Positions 33,025-40,582 of a stretch of DNA of 64,000 bases are shown here, in pieces (positions within the stretch are counted from its first letter, which is position 1; each line of letters begins with the position of its first letter). The DNA lies in contig OMXS01000003.1 in NCBI GenBank assembly GCA_900315095.1, forward strand, positions 186,001 through 250,000. Reading direction: 5' to 3'. Under the pieces are notes generated by a model. It was not told where the DNA came from. It saw only the letters and a program-made list of their open reading frames with translations, and did not search any database. Source of the stretch: an uncultured Prevotellaceae bacterium (GTDB lineage: Bacteria > Bacteroidota > Bacteroidia > Bacteroidales > Bacteroidaceae). The position numbers and the translations under genes are program-made.

Positions 33025-33480
33025 ATGGGAATAATAGATTATTTCACTCAAAATCTGTGGCAGTTCTGGGCAATCATGGCCTTCCTGCTGCTTATACTGG
33101 AACTTACAAGTGGTGATTTCTTCATCCTTTGTTTCGCCATTGGTGCTGCGATAACAACGTTGCTGTCGCTCACGGGCATGGGCTTTCTGTGGCAGTTGCT
33201 GCTCTTTGCAGTCCTCTCCGTGCTGTGCCTGTTCTTCGTGCGCCCTGTGATGTTGCGCTATTTCCACCGCAACGACCCCGACCGCAAGAGCAATGCCGAC
33301 GCCCTGATAGGACAGGAGGGTAGGGTGAGCGAGACCATCGTTGCCGACGGTTATGGCCGCGTGGCTATTGACGGTGACGATTGGAAAGCCGTTTCTGCCG
33401 ACGGCCGCGAGATTGCCAAGGGCAGCAAGGTGCGTGTGGTCAGCCGCGACAGCATCATCATTACCGTGGAGAAAGAATGA
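33025..33480 (+). CDS. NfeD-family membrane protein
   Basis: This 151-residue protein has two to three membrane helices (WAIMAFLLLILEL, FAIGAAITTLLS, LLFAVLSVLCLFF) and a C-terminal OB-fold domain with LIGQEGRVSE and GYGRVAIDGDDWKA, typical of short NfeD proteins. NfeD partners SPFH/stomatin proteins in membrane microdomain quality control; the SPFH gene follows. The terminal KE-stop (GAAAGAATGA) merges into the GGAAGAATGA repeat. Confidence 0.88.
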   Translation: MGIIDYFTQNLWQFWAIMAFLLLILELTSGDFFILCFAIGAAITTLLSLTGMGFLWQLLLFAVLSVLCLFFVRPVMLRYFHRNDPDRKSNADALIGQEGRVSETIVADGYGRVAIDGDDWKAVSADGREIAKGSKVRVVSRDSIIITVEKE

Positions 33481-33648
33481 AAAGAAGGAGGAATGTGGAA
33501 GGAAGAATGAAGAAGGAAGAATGAAGAAGGAAGAATGAGGAAGGAGGAGGGAGGAAGGAGAACGCCTTCTTGTAAAGGACATTAATAAGTTATCAGAGAA
33601 TATTTCTGTTCTCCCTCCTCTCTCCTCCTTACTCCCTCCTCCCAAAAC
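33471..33648. repeat. GGAAGAATGAA / GGAGGGAGGAAGG repeat and inverse
   Basis: GAAGAATGAAGAAGGAAGAATGA words run from the NfeD stop to about 33562; the pyrimidine-rich inverse (CTCCCTCCTCTCTCCTCC) follows at about 33610-33645. The two halves can pair as a long imperfect stem between nfeD and the SPFH gene. Confidence 0.8.
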
Positions 33649-33668
33649 AATAAAAAAACATCATAATT

Positions 33669-34634
33669 ATGGAATACATGAATACAACACTTATTGTGAT
33701 TATCGTGATAGTGCTGCTGGCACTGTTACTCGTGAAGAAGAGTCTCGTCATCATCTCTCAGAGCGAGACAAAGATAGTAGAGCGACTGGGACGTTACCAT
33801 GCAACGCTGCAGCCGGGTATCAACATCATCATACCGTTCTTCGACAAGGCGAAGGAGATTGTGACGCTGCGCAACGGACGCTACACATACAGCAATTCCA
33901 TCGACCTCCGCGAGCAGGTGTACGACTTCGACAAGCAGAACGTTATCACCAAGGATAACATCCAGATGAAAATCAACGCACTGCTCTATTTCCAGATCGT
34001 TGACCCCTTCAAGGCGGTGTATGAAATCAATAACCTGCCCAACGCCATCGAGAAACTGACACAGACAACGCTCCGTAACATCATCGGAGAACTGGAGCTC
34101 GACCAGACGCTGACATCACGCGACACCATAAACACCAAGCTGCGTGCCGTGCTCGACGACGCCACTAACAAGTGGGGTATCAAGGTGAACCGCGTCGAAC
34201 TGCAGGACATCACACCGCCCGAGAGCGTGCTCAATGCCATGGAGAAGCAGATGCAGGCAGAGCGTAACAAGCGTGCCACCATCCTCACCAGCGAGGGACA
34301 GAAGCAGGCTGCCATACTGCAGTCGGAGGGAGAGAAAACCTCTACCATCAACCGCGCCGAGGCAGACAAGCAGCAGGCTATCCTGCGTGCCGAGGGAGAG
34401 GCAACAGCACGCATACGCAAGGCAGAGGCAGAGGCCATCGCGATACAGAAGATTACCGATGCCGTGGGACAGAGCACCAACCCTGCCAACTACCTCCTCG
34501 CACAGAAATACATCCAGATGATGGAGCAACTCGCTCATGGTCCGCAGACGCGCACCGTTTACCTGCCTTACGAGGCCACCAACCTCCTCGGCTCCATCGG
34601 TGGCATCAAGGACTTGTTTAAAGCAGCAGAGTAG
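33669..34634 (+). CDS. SPFH/band 7 (stomatin-like, QmcA type) membrane protein
   Basis: A 321-residue protein with one N-terminal membrane helix (TLIVIIVIVLLALLLV), an SPFH domain (VERLGRYHATLQPGINIIIPF, TKDNIQMKINALLYFQIVDP, RVELQDITPPESV) and an Ala/Glu-rich coiled coil (AEADKQQAILRAEGEATARI). It oligomerises in membrane microdomains, with the upstream NfeD protein as probable partner. Confidence 0.92.
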   Translation: MEYMNTTLIVIIVIVLLALLLVKKSLVIISQSETKIVERLGRYHATLQPGINIIIPFFDKAKEIVTLRNGRYTYSNSIDLREQVYDFDKQNVITKDNIQMKINALLYFQIVDPFKAVYEINNLPNAIEKLTQTTLRNIIGELELDQTLTSRDTINTKLRAVLDDATNKWGIKVNRVELQDITPPESVLNAMEKQMQAERNKRATILTSEGQKQAAILQSEGEKTSTINRAEADKQQAILRAEGEATARIRKAEAEAIAIQKITDAVGQSTNPANYLLAQKYIQMMEQLAHGPQTRTVYLPYEATNLLGSIGGIKDLFKAAE

Positions 34635-34636
34635 CA

Positions 34637-35722
34637 ATGAAGAAAATATGTATCGTGGCTGGAGCACGGCCAAATTTCATTAAGGTGGCACCGCTCATCC
34701 GCGCCATCGACAAGACCGACGATATCTGTTACCGTCTCGTATATACCGGCGCGAGCGACGACCCCACTCTCGAGGGCACACTCTTCAGCGACCTCCAGAT
34801 AGCGCGCCCCGATGTCTTCCTCGGTGTCGACTGCGTCAGTCTCAATGAAATCACAGGAAGGGTGATGAGCGCCTTCGAGGTTTATCTGCAGGAGAACCCT
34901 GCCGATGTAGTCATCGTTGTCGACGACCTCGCGTCCACTATGGCTGCCGCTATCGTGGCTAAGAAGCAGGGCGTCAAGCTGGCACACCTCGTGGCAGGCA
35001 CCCGCTCTTTCGACATCAAGATGCCAAAGGAAATCAACCGTCTCGTCATCGACGGACTTTCCGACCTCCTCTTCACCGCAGGCATGAGCAACAACAGCAT
35101 CACTAACCGCGAGGGTACAGAGCAGAGCCGCGTCTATATGGTGGGAAATATCCTCATCGATAACCTCCGCTTCAATCACAACCGCTGGCAGCGTCCCCAG
35201 GTGTTCGACACCATGCAGTTGCGCGAGGGCGAATATATCGTCTTCACTCTAAACCGCAAGGCACTCCTTGCCGACCGTCTTAACCTGCAGTCCATGCTGC
35301 AGTCGGTGGTCGAGAAGTCGGGTGGTGTGCCTGTCGTGGCATCCCTGCGCGGCAAGGCGAAGGAGGTGGTGGAGCAGTTGCTTGCCAATATCGACGGCGG
35401 CAGCCGTGTGAGCATCATCGAGCCGCTGGGCTATCTCGAGTTCGGCTACCTCACGCTCCATGCCCGTGGCATCATCACCGACTCCGGCAATGTTGCTGAG
35501 GAGGCTACGTTCAACGGCGTGCCGTGCATCACCCTCAACAGCTACACCGAGCATATCGAGACCGTGAAGGTAGGCACCAATGTCCTCGTGGGCGAAGATG
35601 CCGAGCAGCTGGCACTTGCCGTCGAGACCCTTGTGGGTGGCCGCTGGAAGCAAGGCAACATCCCCGACCGCTGGGACGGCCGTTCCGCCGAGCGCATCGT
35701 CAGCATACTGCTCAACGCCTGA
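34637..35722 (+). CDS. WecB-like UDP-GlcNAc 2-epimerase homologue with altered active-site motifs
   Basis: A 361-residue GT-B-fold protein. The frame of the family is clear (CIVAGARPNFIKVAPLIRA, VYMVGNILIDN, IITDSGNVAEEATFNGVPCI). However, several usual active-site motifs are changed: HVEAGLRS is HLVAGTRS, the HRREN motif is FTLNRKA, and the HGD element is VVDDLAS. It may have lost epimerase activity or act on another substrate. Its ATG is 2 nt after the SPFH stop, so it is co-translated with that gene. Confidence 0.75.
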   Translation: MKKICIVAGARPNFIKVAPLIRAIDKTDDICYRLVYTGASDDPTLEGTLFSDLQIARPDVFLGVDCVSLNEITGRVMSAFEVYLQENPADVVIVVDDLASTMAAAIVAKKQGVKLAHLVAGTRSFDIKMPKEINRLVIDGLSDLLFTAGMSNNSITNREGTEQSRVYMVGNILIDNLRFNHNRWQRPQVFDTMQLREGEYIVFTLNRKALLADRLNLQSMLQSVVEKSGGVPVVASLRGKAKEVVEQLLANIDGGSRVSIIEPLGYLEFGYLTLHARGIITDSGNVAEEATFNGVPCITLNSYTEHIETVKVGTNVLVGEDAEQLALAVETLVGGRWKQGNIPDRWDGRSAERIVSILLNA

Positions 35723-35767
35723 GGTACAAAGGGGAAAGACTAGACAGAAATTATAATAATTAGTATA

Positions 35768-35905
35768 ACACTACTGTCCGGTTAAATCTTTGAAAAGATT
35801 CGAAACCTTTGAATGCCCAGAAAACATCAAATGATTCTCACATTTTATGAATGAAAGTGTTGATGAGCGATGACTCCCATTAGAGCATACATTAACTTTG
35901 TTTAT
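35768..35905. mobile_element. Possible insertion-sequence end or MITE remnant
   Basis: The stretch beginning ACTACTGTCCGGTTAAAT resembles, from memory, ends of IS4-type elements in Bacteroidetes. No transposase frame or matching second end is visible, so this is weak. The rest of 35723-35979 holds a palindrome GACTCGCATGAGTC (about 35913) and two possible -7 elements, TAACTTTG at 35893-35900 and TACTTTTG at 35939-35946. Confidence 0.22.
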
Positions 35906-35979
35906 CCCCAAAGACTCGCATGAGTCGAAGTTTTTATCTACTTTTGCAGAAATAAATAGACAGATAAATCGGAATTATT

Positions 35980-36183
35980 ATGAATAGGCTGAAGCTTCTT
36001 AGATTCCTTTTTGCCCTTTCCGTTTTGCTTGCGGTGTTTTTTGGCATTTTGCTCATTGTCAAGGATATGACGGACGGTGTACTTGGCAGAATAGGGCTGT
36101 GGTGTGGATTTATCTCACAACTACTTCTTGCAGTGGTTATGTATTCTGAGATAAGAAAGGCAAAGAAGGGACAGAACAACTAA
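35980..36183 (+). CDS. Small two-helix membrane protein
   Basis: This 67-residue protein has two predicted membrane helices (FLFALSVLLAVFFGILLIV and LWCGFISQLLLAVVMY) and a basic C-terminus (RKAKKGQNN). TACTTTTG at 35939-35946 is a plausible -7 box. Family and function not recognised. Confidence 0.6.
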   Translation: MNRLKLLRFLFALSVLLAVFFGILLIVKDMTDGVLGRIGLWCGFISQLLLAVVMYSEIRKAKKGQNN

Positions 36184-36263
36184 ACTCCAAGGAAGAGAAA
36201 AGAAAGATGTAAGTGACGTTTTGATGCCAAAATGGGGTAAAATGAATATACCTCTCCTAAAAG

Positions 36264-36296
36264 AAAAATAGAAGACCCGTACGAGTCTTCTATTTC
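36264..36296. terminator. Bidirectional terminator
   Basis: AATAGAAGAC pairs with GTCTTCTATT around CCGTACGA, with A and T runs on the two sides, between convergent genes. Confidence 0.8.
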
Positions 36297-36322
36297 CCTT
36301 TTTATCATTCCCTTTTTAGTTC

Positions 36323-37195
36323 TTACAACTGGCTCTCACTCTTTGAGAACGTGTCACCCTGACGCAGGTCACCCGTCTGCAATCCCAGTTTCAGCCATTT
36401 CATGCGCTGAGCAGATGTACCGTGAGTGAAGCTCTCAGGCACGCTGCGTCCCTGCGCCTTCTCCTGCAGGTAGTTATCACCTATCTGGTGAGCGCACTGT
36501 ATAGCCTCCTGAAGGTCGCCGTCCTCCAGCGAGCCGAACATCTTCTGCTCGTAGTGACCCCATACGCCCGCGTAGAAGTCAGCCTGCAGCTCTATCCTCA
36601 CGCTCAGCTTGTTCTGGTCCACCTTGTTCATTCTCGACATCTGTGCGTGCGCCTTGTCCAGCGTCTTCAGCAGGTGCTGCACGTGGTGTCCCACCTCATG
36701 CGCTATCACATAAGCGTAGGCGAAGTCACCGTCCGCACCCAGCTGACGTTTCATGGAAGTGAAGAACGAGAGGTCTATATACAACTTCTCGTCGGCAGAG
36801 CAGTAGAACGGTCCCACCTGTGCGTTGCCCTGTCCGCATGCCGTCTGCACAGCACCCGTGTAGAGCACCATTGTAGGAGCGCGATACTCTCCCAGTCCAT
36901 TCTCCTTGAACACCTGAGTCCACACGTCCTCCGTGCTTGCCAGCACCTTCTTCGAGAACGCCGCCAGTTCCTCCTCCTCCTGGGTGAACTCCCTGTCCGT
37001 CTGCTCTTCCACGCCGCCGCCCGTGATCATCTGTGTTCCCACGTTCTGAATCACGTCGCCGAGGTTACCGCCCGAGAGGAAAGTGATAATAGCAATGAGG
37101 ATAATACCTCCAATACCCATGCCGGCTTTTGCGCCGCCGCTCATTCTTCGGCGGTCGTCCACGTTGCCGCTTTCTCTTCTTCCGTCTAATTTCAT
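36323..37195 (-). CDS. Neutral zinc metallopeptidase (YpfJ family)
   Basis: A 290-residue single-pass membrane protein of the putative neutral zinc metallopeptidase family. The N-terminus reads MKLDGRRESGNVDDRRRM, then a helix GIGGIILIAIITFLSGG; the catalytic motif is VIAHEVGHHVQHLL and the third ligand probably Glu in RIELQADFYAGVWGHY. The promoter TAACTTTG is at 37239-37232 on the minus strand, directly after the end of the next upstream gene. Family function is unknown. Confidence 0.9.
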   Translation of the reverse strand: MKLDGRRESGNVDDRRRMSGGAKAGMGIGGIILIAIITFLSGGNLGDVIQNVGTQMITGGGVEEQTDREFTQEEEELAAFSKKVLASTEDVWTQVFKENGLGEYRAPTMVLYTGAVQTACGQGNAQVGPFYCSADEKLYIDLSFFTSMKRQLGADGDFAYAYVIAHEVGHHVQHLLKTLDKAHAQMSRMNKVDQNKLSVRIELQADFYAGVWGHYEQKMFGSLEDGDLQEAIQCAHQIGDNYLQEKAQGRSVPESFTHGTSAQRMKWLKLGLQTGDLRQGDTFSKSESQL

Positions 37196-37244
37196 ATTCT
37201 TATAGAATTAATTGTTTGATAAATTATGGCACAAAGTTACAATT

Positions 37245-38333
37245 TTAATCTGAAACTTCCAAATTAAATCGCACTACAAGCGGCAAATGGTCGCTGAAAC
37301 CCTCGCTGTACCGCCTTCCGCGGTAGTTCCTCGCCGGTGTCAGTCCCCCGTATCTCCCGTCCTCCTCCATCAGGAAATGCTCGTCGGCGATGCGTGCCGC
37401 CGCCACCCTCCGTGCCATCGTCTCCGTCGCCATCACATGATCTATGCTGCGCCACTCCCCCTGGAACTTATAAGTACCCTTTGCCCCGTTGCTCCCTCGC
37501 GCCTCCCGGGTGATGTTCTGCATGCCGTGACGGTACAGCAGTTGCGGTGCCTCGTTGTCATGATAGTCGTTGAAGTCGCCCGCCACTATCACCGCCGCCC
37601 CTGGCGTTACGGTGCATATAGAGTCGATATGTGCCGCCAGCGTCTCTGCCACCCTCACCCTGTGCTTCCGTGTGGCGCGTTCCCCGCCGTACCTGCTTGG
37701 CGCATGCACCACGAACACATGCAGCGTGTCGCCGTTTGCCGTCATCCCTTTAGCATACAAGATGTCGCGTGTCGGGCGCATCCCCACTAGTGGCATCACC
37801 CTTATGCTGCCGCTGCTGATGAGACGGAACGTGGTGGGGCAGTAGAGCAGCGCCACGTCTATGCCCCTTCTGTCGTTGCTCTCCGTCATCACATAGTCGT
37901 AGCGTGCCTTGCGCAGCAGCGACCTCCTTGTCAGGTCGTGCATGCACGAGTCGTTCTCCACCTCGCACAGCGCCACGAGGTCAGGCAGTCGCCATCCTGT
38001 GCTGTCCTCCCCGCATGCTATTATCTCCTGTCCTATGCTGTTCAGTTTCCGCCAGTAGCGTCGTTGTGTCCAGTGCCTATCGCTCTCCGCAGTCCATTCC
38101 CTGTCCTCCTTCAGCGAGTCATGCCTTGTGTCGAAAAGATTCTCGCAGTTCAGTTCCACCACCGTGAACGGCGTTGTTCTTGGGTGATGGGTGCTTGGTG
38201 TTTGGTGATGGGTGTCAGACACCATTTCCTGTCCGCATGCTATGGAGCACACGGCAAATAACAATGTGGTTAGCCAACATATATTACCTAAATGCCAGCA
38301 CCAAACACCCCTTATCCAGCACCTGTCACACAT
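37245..38333 (-). CDS. Exported endonuclease/exonuclease/phosphatase-family protein
   Basis: A 362-residue protein with an N-terminal hydrophobic export segment (ICWLTTLLFAVCSIAC). The EEP fold is evident: ELNCENLFDTRHD, ALCEVEN (metal Glu), VIVAGDFNDY (DFN motif) and the terminal FSDHLPLVV (SDH motif). It could be a nuclease or a phosphoesterase. The ATG lies 5 nt after the tyrA stop, making it the last gene of the aromatic operon. Residues 8-20 and 40-52 are encoded by GGTG(A/T)TGGGTG-type word repeats. Confidence 0.82.
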   Translation of the reverse strand: MCDRCWIRGVWCWHLGNICWLTTLLFAVCSIACGQEMVSDTHHQTPSTHHPRTTPFTVVELNCENLFDTRHDSLKEDREWTAESDRHWTQRRYWRKLNSIGQEIIACGEDSTGWRLPDLVALCEVENDSCMHDLTRRSLLRKARYDYVMTESNDRRGIDVALLYCPTTFRLISSGSIRVMPLVGMRPTRDILYAKGMTANGDTLHVFVVHAPSRYGGERATRKHRVRVAETLAAHIDSICTVTPGAAVIVAGDFNDYHDNEAPQLLYRHGMQNITREARGSNGAKGTYKFQGEWRSIDHVMATETMARRVAAARIADEHFLMEEDGRYGGLTPARNYRGRRYSEGFSDHLPLVVRFNLEVSD

Positions 38334-38338
38334 GCCTG

Positions 38339-39133
38339 TTATTTCTTTATCTCTATGTCGCGCTTTACGTTGTTGCGTATCTTGGCGAGGTAGTTCTTCA
38401 TGCCCTCGGCGTCTTTGTTGTCGATGATCTCGAGGAGTTCCTTGAGTTCGGTGCGTATCTTGGCGACGTTCTCGCTGGTGTAGGGGTTGAAGAGGACCTC
38501 CTGCAGGAGGAAGTCGTCCTCGTTGAGCACTCCCTTGGCGATGCGCATGTGTCGCTTGAATGTTGTTCCGGGCGCGTCCTGGTGTTTCATGACGGCGGCG
38601 AAGACGAAGGTGCTGACGAAGGGTATGGAGAGGGAGTAGGCGACGGTGCGGTCGTGTTCCTCGAAGGAGTACTCGTAGATGTTGAGTCCCAGTTTGGTGT
38701 AGAGGTCCTTGAAGAAGAGCCGTCCTATGAAGTCGCCCTCGTTGATGATGATGGCGTTCTCCTCTGACAGTTGGTTGAGGTTGGCGAAGGTAGGACCGAA
38801 CATGGGGTGTGTGGAGGCGTAGTGCATGCCCGTTGTCTCGTAGAACTCCTTGAGTCCTGTCTTCACCGACGAGATGTCGCTGATGATGCAGTCCTTGGGG
38901 AGGTATGGTATGACCTCCTTGAAGGCTGGTATGGTGTATTTTACCGTCACGGCATTGATGACGAGCTCTGGCTTGAACTCGCGTATCTCCTCCAGTTCGG
39001 TGAAGCGCAGCGTGTTGTATGTGAAGCGCAGTCGTCTGGGGTCTTTCTCGAATACTGCTGTCTCGTGCTCGAAGCTGAGCAGGTCGAGGAAGAAGCTTCC
39101 CATCTTTCCTGCTCCTAATACTAATATTCTCAT
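38339..39133 (-). CDS. tyrA: Prephenate dehydrogenase
   Basis: This 264-residue NAD-dependent enzyme converts prephenate to 4-hydroxyphenylpyruvate for tyrosine. The Rossmann motif is LVLGAGKMGSFFLD; DISSVKTGLKEF and STHPMFGPT are TyrA signatures. It is shorter than proteobacterial TyrA because chorismate mutase is fused to DAHP synthase in the gene upstream. Fourth gene of the attenuated aromatic operon. Confidence 0.92.
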   Translation of the reverse strand: MRILVLGAGKMGSFFLDLLSFEHETAVFEKDPRRLRFTYNTLRFTELEEIREFKPELVINAVTVKYTIPAFKEVIPYLPKDCIISDISSVKTGLKEFYETTGMHYASTHPMFGPTFANLNQLSEENAIIINEGDFIGRLFFKDLYTKLGLNIYEYSFEEHDRTVAYSLSIPFVSTFVFAAVMKHQDAPGTTFKRHMRIAKGVLNEDDFLLQEVLFNPYTSENVAKIRTELKELLEIIDNKDAEGMKNYLAKIRNNVKRDIEIKK

Positions 39134-39143
39134 TGTTTCGTTT

Positions 39144-39280
39144 TTAGCCCCCTAAGTTAGGGGGTTGGGGGTCTGAACAAGCACATTTCAGACCGGTTTA
39201 GTGTTTGTATGGGTTCTGTGCTTGAGAACCGTGTGGTGTGAGGAGGTTCAGACCCCCAACCCCCTGACTCAGGGGGCTAA
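39144..39280. repeat. 35-bp inverted repeat inside the aromatic operon
   Basis: The arms 39144-39178 and 39246-39280 match at 33 of 35 positions when inverted. Each contains TTAGCCCCCT, AGGGGGTTGGGGGTCTGAAC. One arm starts 1-2 bases after the stop of the DAHP synthase gene and the other ends about 10 bases from the tyrA start. Confidence 0.9.
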
Positions 39281-39281
39281 G

Positions 39282-40346
39282 TCACTTGTTGATGATCTCT
39301 ATTTGCTGTCGCACGCTTTCCTCGTGTATTGCCTCGTAGATTTTCTTGATGAACTCAGAGTCCATGCCGCAGAGGGTGCCCTGTGCGCCGCGCTTGTCGA
39401 GAATCTCGTTGTAGCGTTGTGCCTGCAGCACGGTCATGTTATGCTCTTTCTTGTATTGTCCTATCTCACGGCACACGCGCATGCGCTTTGCGAGGACGTC
39501 CATCACCTGGTTGTCGAGCTCGTCGATCTGCTTGCGCAGTTGGCTGATGCCCTCGGTGGTGACGGTGTCGTCGCGTATGACGAGGAGAGAGAGGATATAG
39601 TCGAGCACATCGGGTGTTACCTGTTGCTTGGCGTCGCTCCATGCCTTGTCGGGGTCGCAGTGGCTCTCGATGATGAGTCCGTCGGCGCCGAGGTCCATTG
39701 CCTGCTGGCACAGCGGTGCTATGAGGTCGCGTCGTCCTCCGATGTGCGAGGGGTCGCAGATGATGGCGAGGTCGGGAATGCGTCGGCGCAGTTCGATAGG
39801 TATCTGCCACATGGGCAGGTTACGGTAGATGGTCTTGTCGTAGCTGGTGAAGCCTCGGTGTATGGCAGCCAGTTTCTTTATGCCTGCCCCGTTGAGACGT
39901 TCGAGAGCGCCTATCCACAGCTCGAGGTCGGGGTTCACGGGGTTCTTCACGAACACAGGGATGTCGATGCCGCGCAGCGCGTCGGCGAGAGCCTGCATGG
40001 CGAAGGGGTTGGCGCTGGTGCGTGCTCCCACCCACATGATGTCGATGCCGTATTTCATTGCCAGTTCGACGTGAGCGGGTGTTGCCACCTCGGTGGTGAC
40101 GAGCATTCCCGTCTCCTCCTTGACTTGCTTGAGCCACTGGAGAGCCGGTTCACCGTGTCCCTCGAAGCCCCCTGGCTTGGTGCGCGGCTTCCACACTCCT
40201 GCACGGAACATGTGGCATCCCTTCTGTGCCAGTTGCTTGGCTGTTTTCATCACTTGTTCTTCTGTCTCTGCGCTGCAAGGACCTGCTATGACGAATGGTC
40301 GTTTCTGGTCGCTTGGCAATTGGAGTTTTTCTAATTCAAGTTCCAT
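39282..40346 (-). CDS. Bifunctional DAHP synthase / chorismate mutase type II
   Basis: The 354-residue protein joins an N-terminal 3-deoxy-7-phosphoheptulonate synthase (residues 1-260: FVIAGPCSAETEEQ, FRAGVWKPRTKPGGFEG, IICDPSHIGGRRDLI) to a C-terminal AroQ-type chorismate mutase (about 265-354: ISQLRKQIDELDNQVMDVLA). It performs the first shikimate step and the chorismate-to-prephenate step, an organisation known in Bacteroidetes and some Firmicutes. Third gene of the aromatic operon. Confidence 0.94.
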   Translation of the reverse strand: MELELEKLQLPSDQKRPFVIAGPCSAETEEQVMKTAKQLAQKGCHMFRAGVWKPRTKPGGFEGHGEPALQWLKQVKEETGMLVTTEVATPAHVELAMKYGIDIMWVGARTSANPFAMQALADALRGIDIPVFVKNPVNPDLELWIGALERLNGAGIKKLAAIHRGFTSYDKTIYRNLPMWQIPIELRRRIPDLAIICDPSHIGGRRDLIAPLCQQAMDLGADGLIIESHCDPDKAWSDAKQQVTPDVLDYILSLLVIRDDTVTTEGISQLRKQIDELDNQVMDVLAKRMRVCREIGQYKKEHNMTVLQAQRYNEILDKRGAQGTLCGMDSEFIKKIYEAIHEESVRQQIEIINK

Positions 40347-40435
40347 AAAAGACTCACCCCCTGCCCCTCCCTGAGATGGAGGGGAGTAGAATGTTTGTGG
40401 GGGATATTCTACTGTGTTATTTTTTATTTTGTTAT

Positions 40436-40514
40436 TTCGTTGTTGTTATCGTTTTCGTTTTCGTTTTCGTTATCGTTATCGTCATCGTCATCGTTATCGT
40501 CATCGTCATTTCGT
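40436..40514. repeat. (CGTTAT/CGTCAT)n hexanucleotide tract
   Basis: About thirteen hexamers of the forms CGTTTT, CGTTAT and CGTCAT follow each other in the gap between the DAHP synthase and aminotransferase genes. The gap also contains CCCCTCCCTGAGATGGAGGGG near 40364-40385, GTTGAGCG words at its right end, and no gene. Confidence 0.9.
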
Positions 40515-40547
40515 GATAACGGGATTTCGGGATAACGGGGTTTTCGC

Positions 40548-40582
40548 TCAACGCTCAACGCTCATCGCTCAACGCTCATCGC
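40548..40582. repeat. GTTGAGCG repeat at the aminotransferase stop
   Basis: CGCTCAACGCTCAACGCTCATCGCTCAACG-type words on the plus strand; on the minus strand the aminotransferase ends S-V-E-R-stop inside this repeat. Confidence 0.85.

Noticed and set aside
36422-37189. 255-codon plus-strand frame opposite the neutral zinc peptidase gene
   Set aside because: Antisense shadow of a recognised peptidase.
39201-40334. 377-codon plus-strand frame opposite the DAHP synthase/chorismate mutase gene
   Set aside because: Perfectly antisense to a recognised enzyme; composition (many His, Val, Leu, Cys) is typical of a shadow frame and no family is recognisable.
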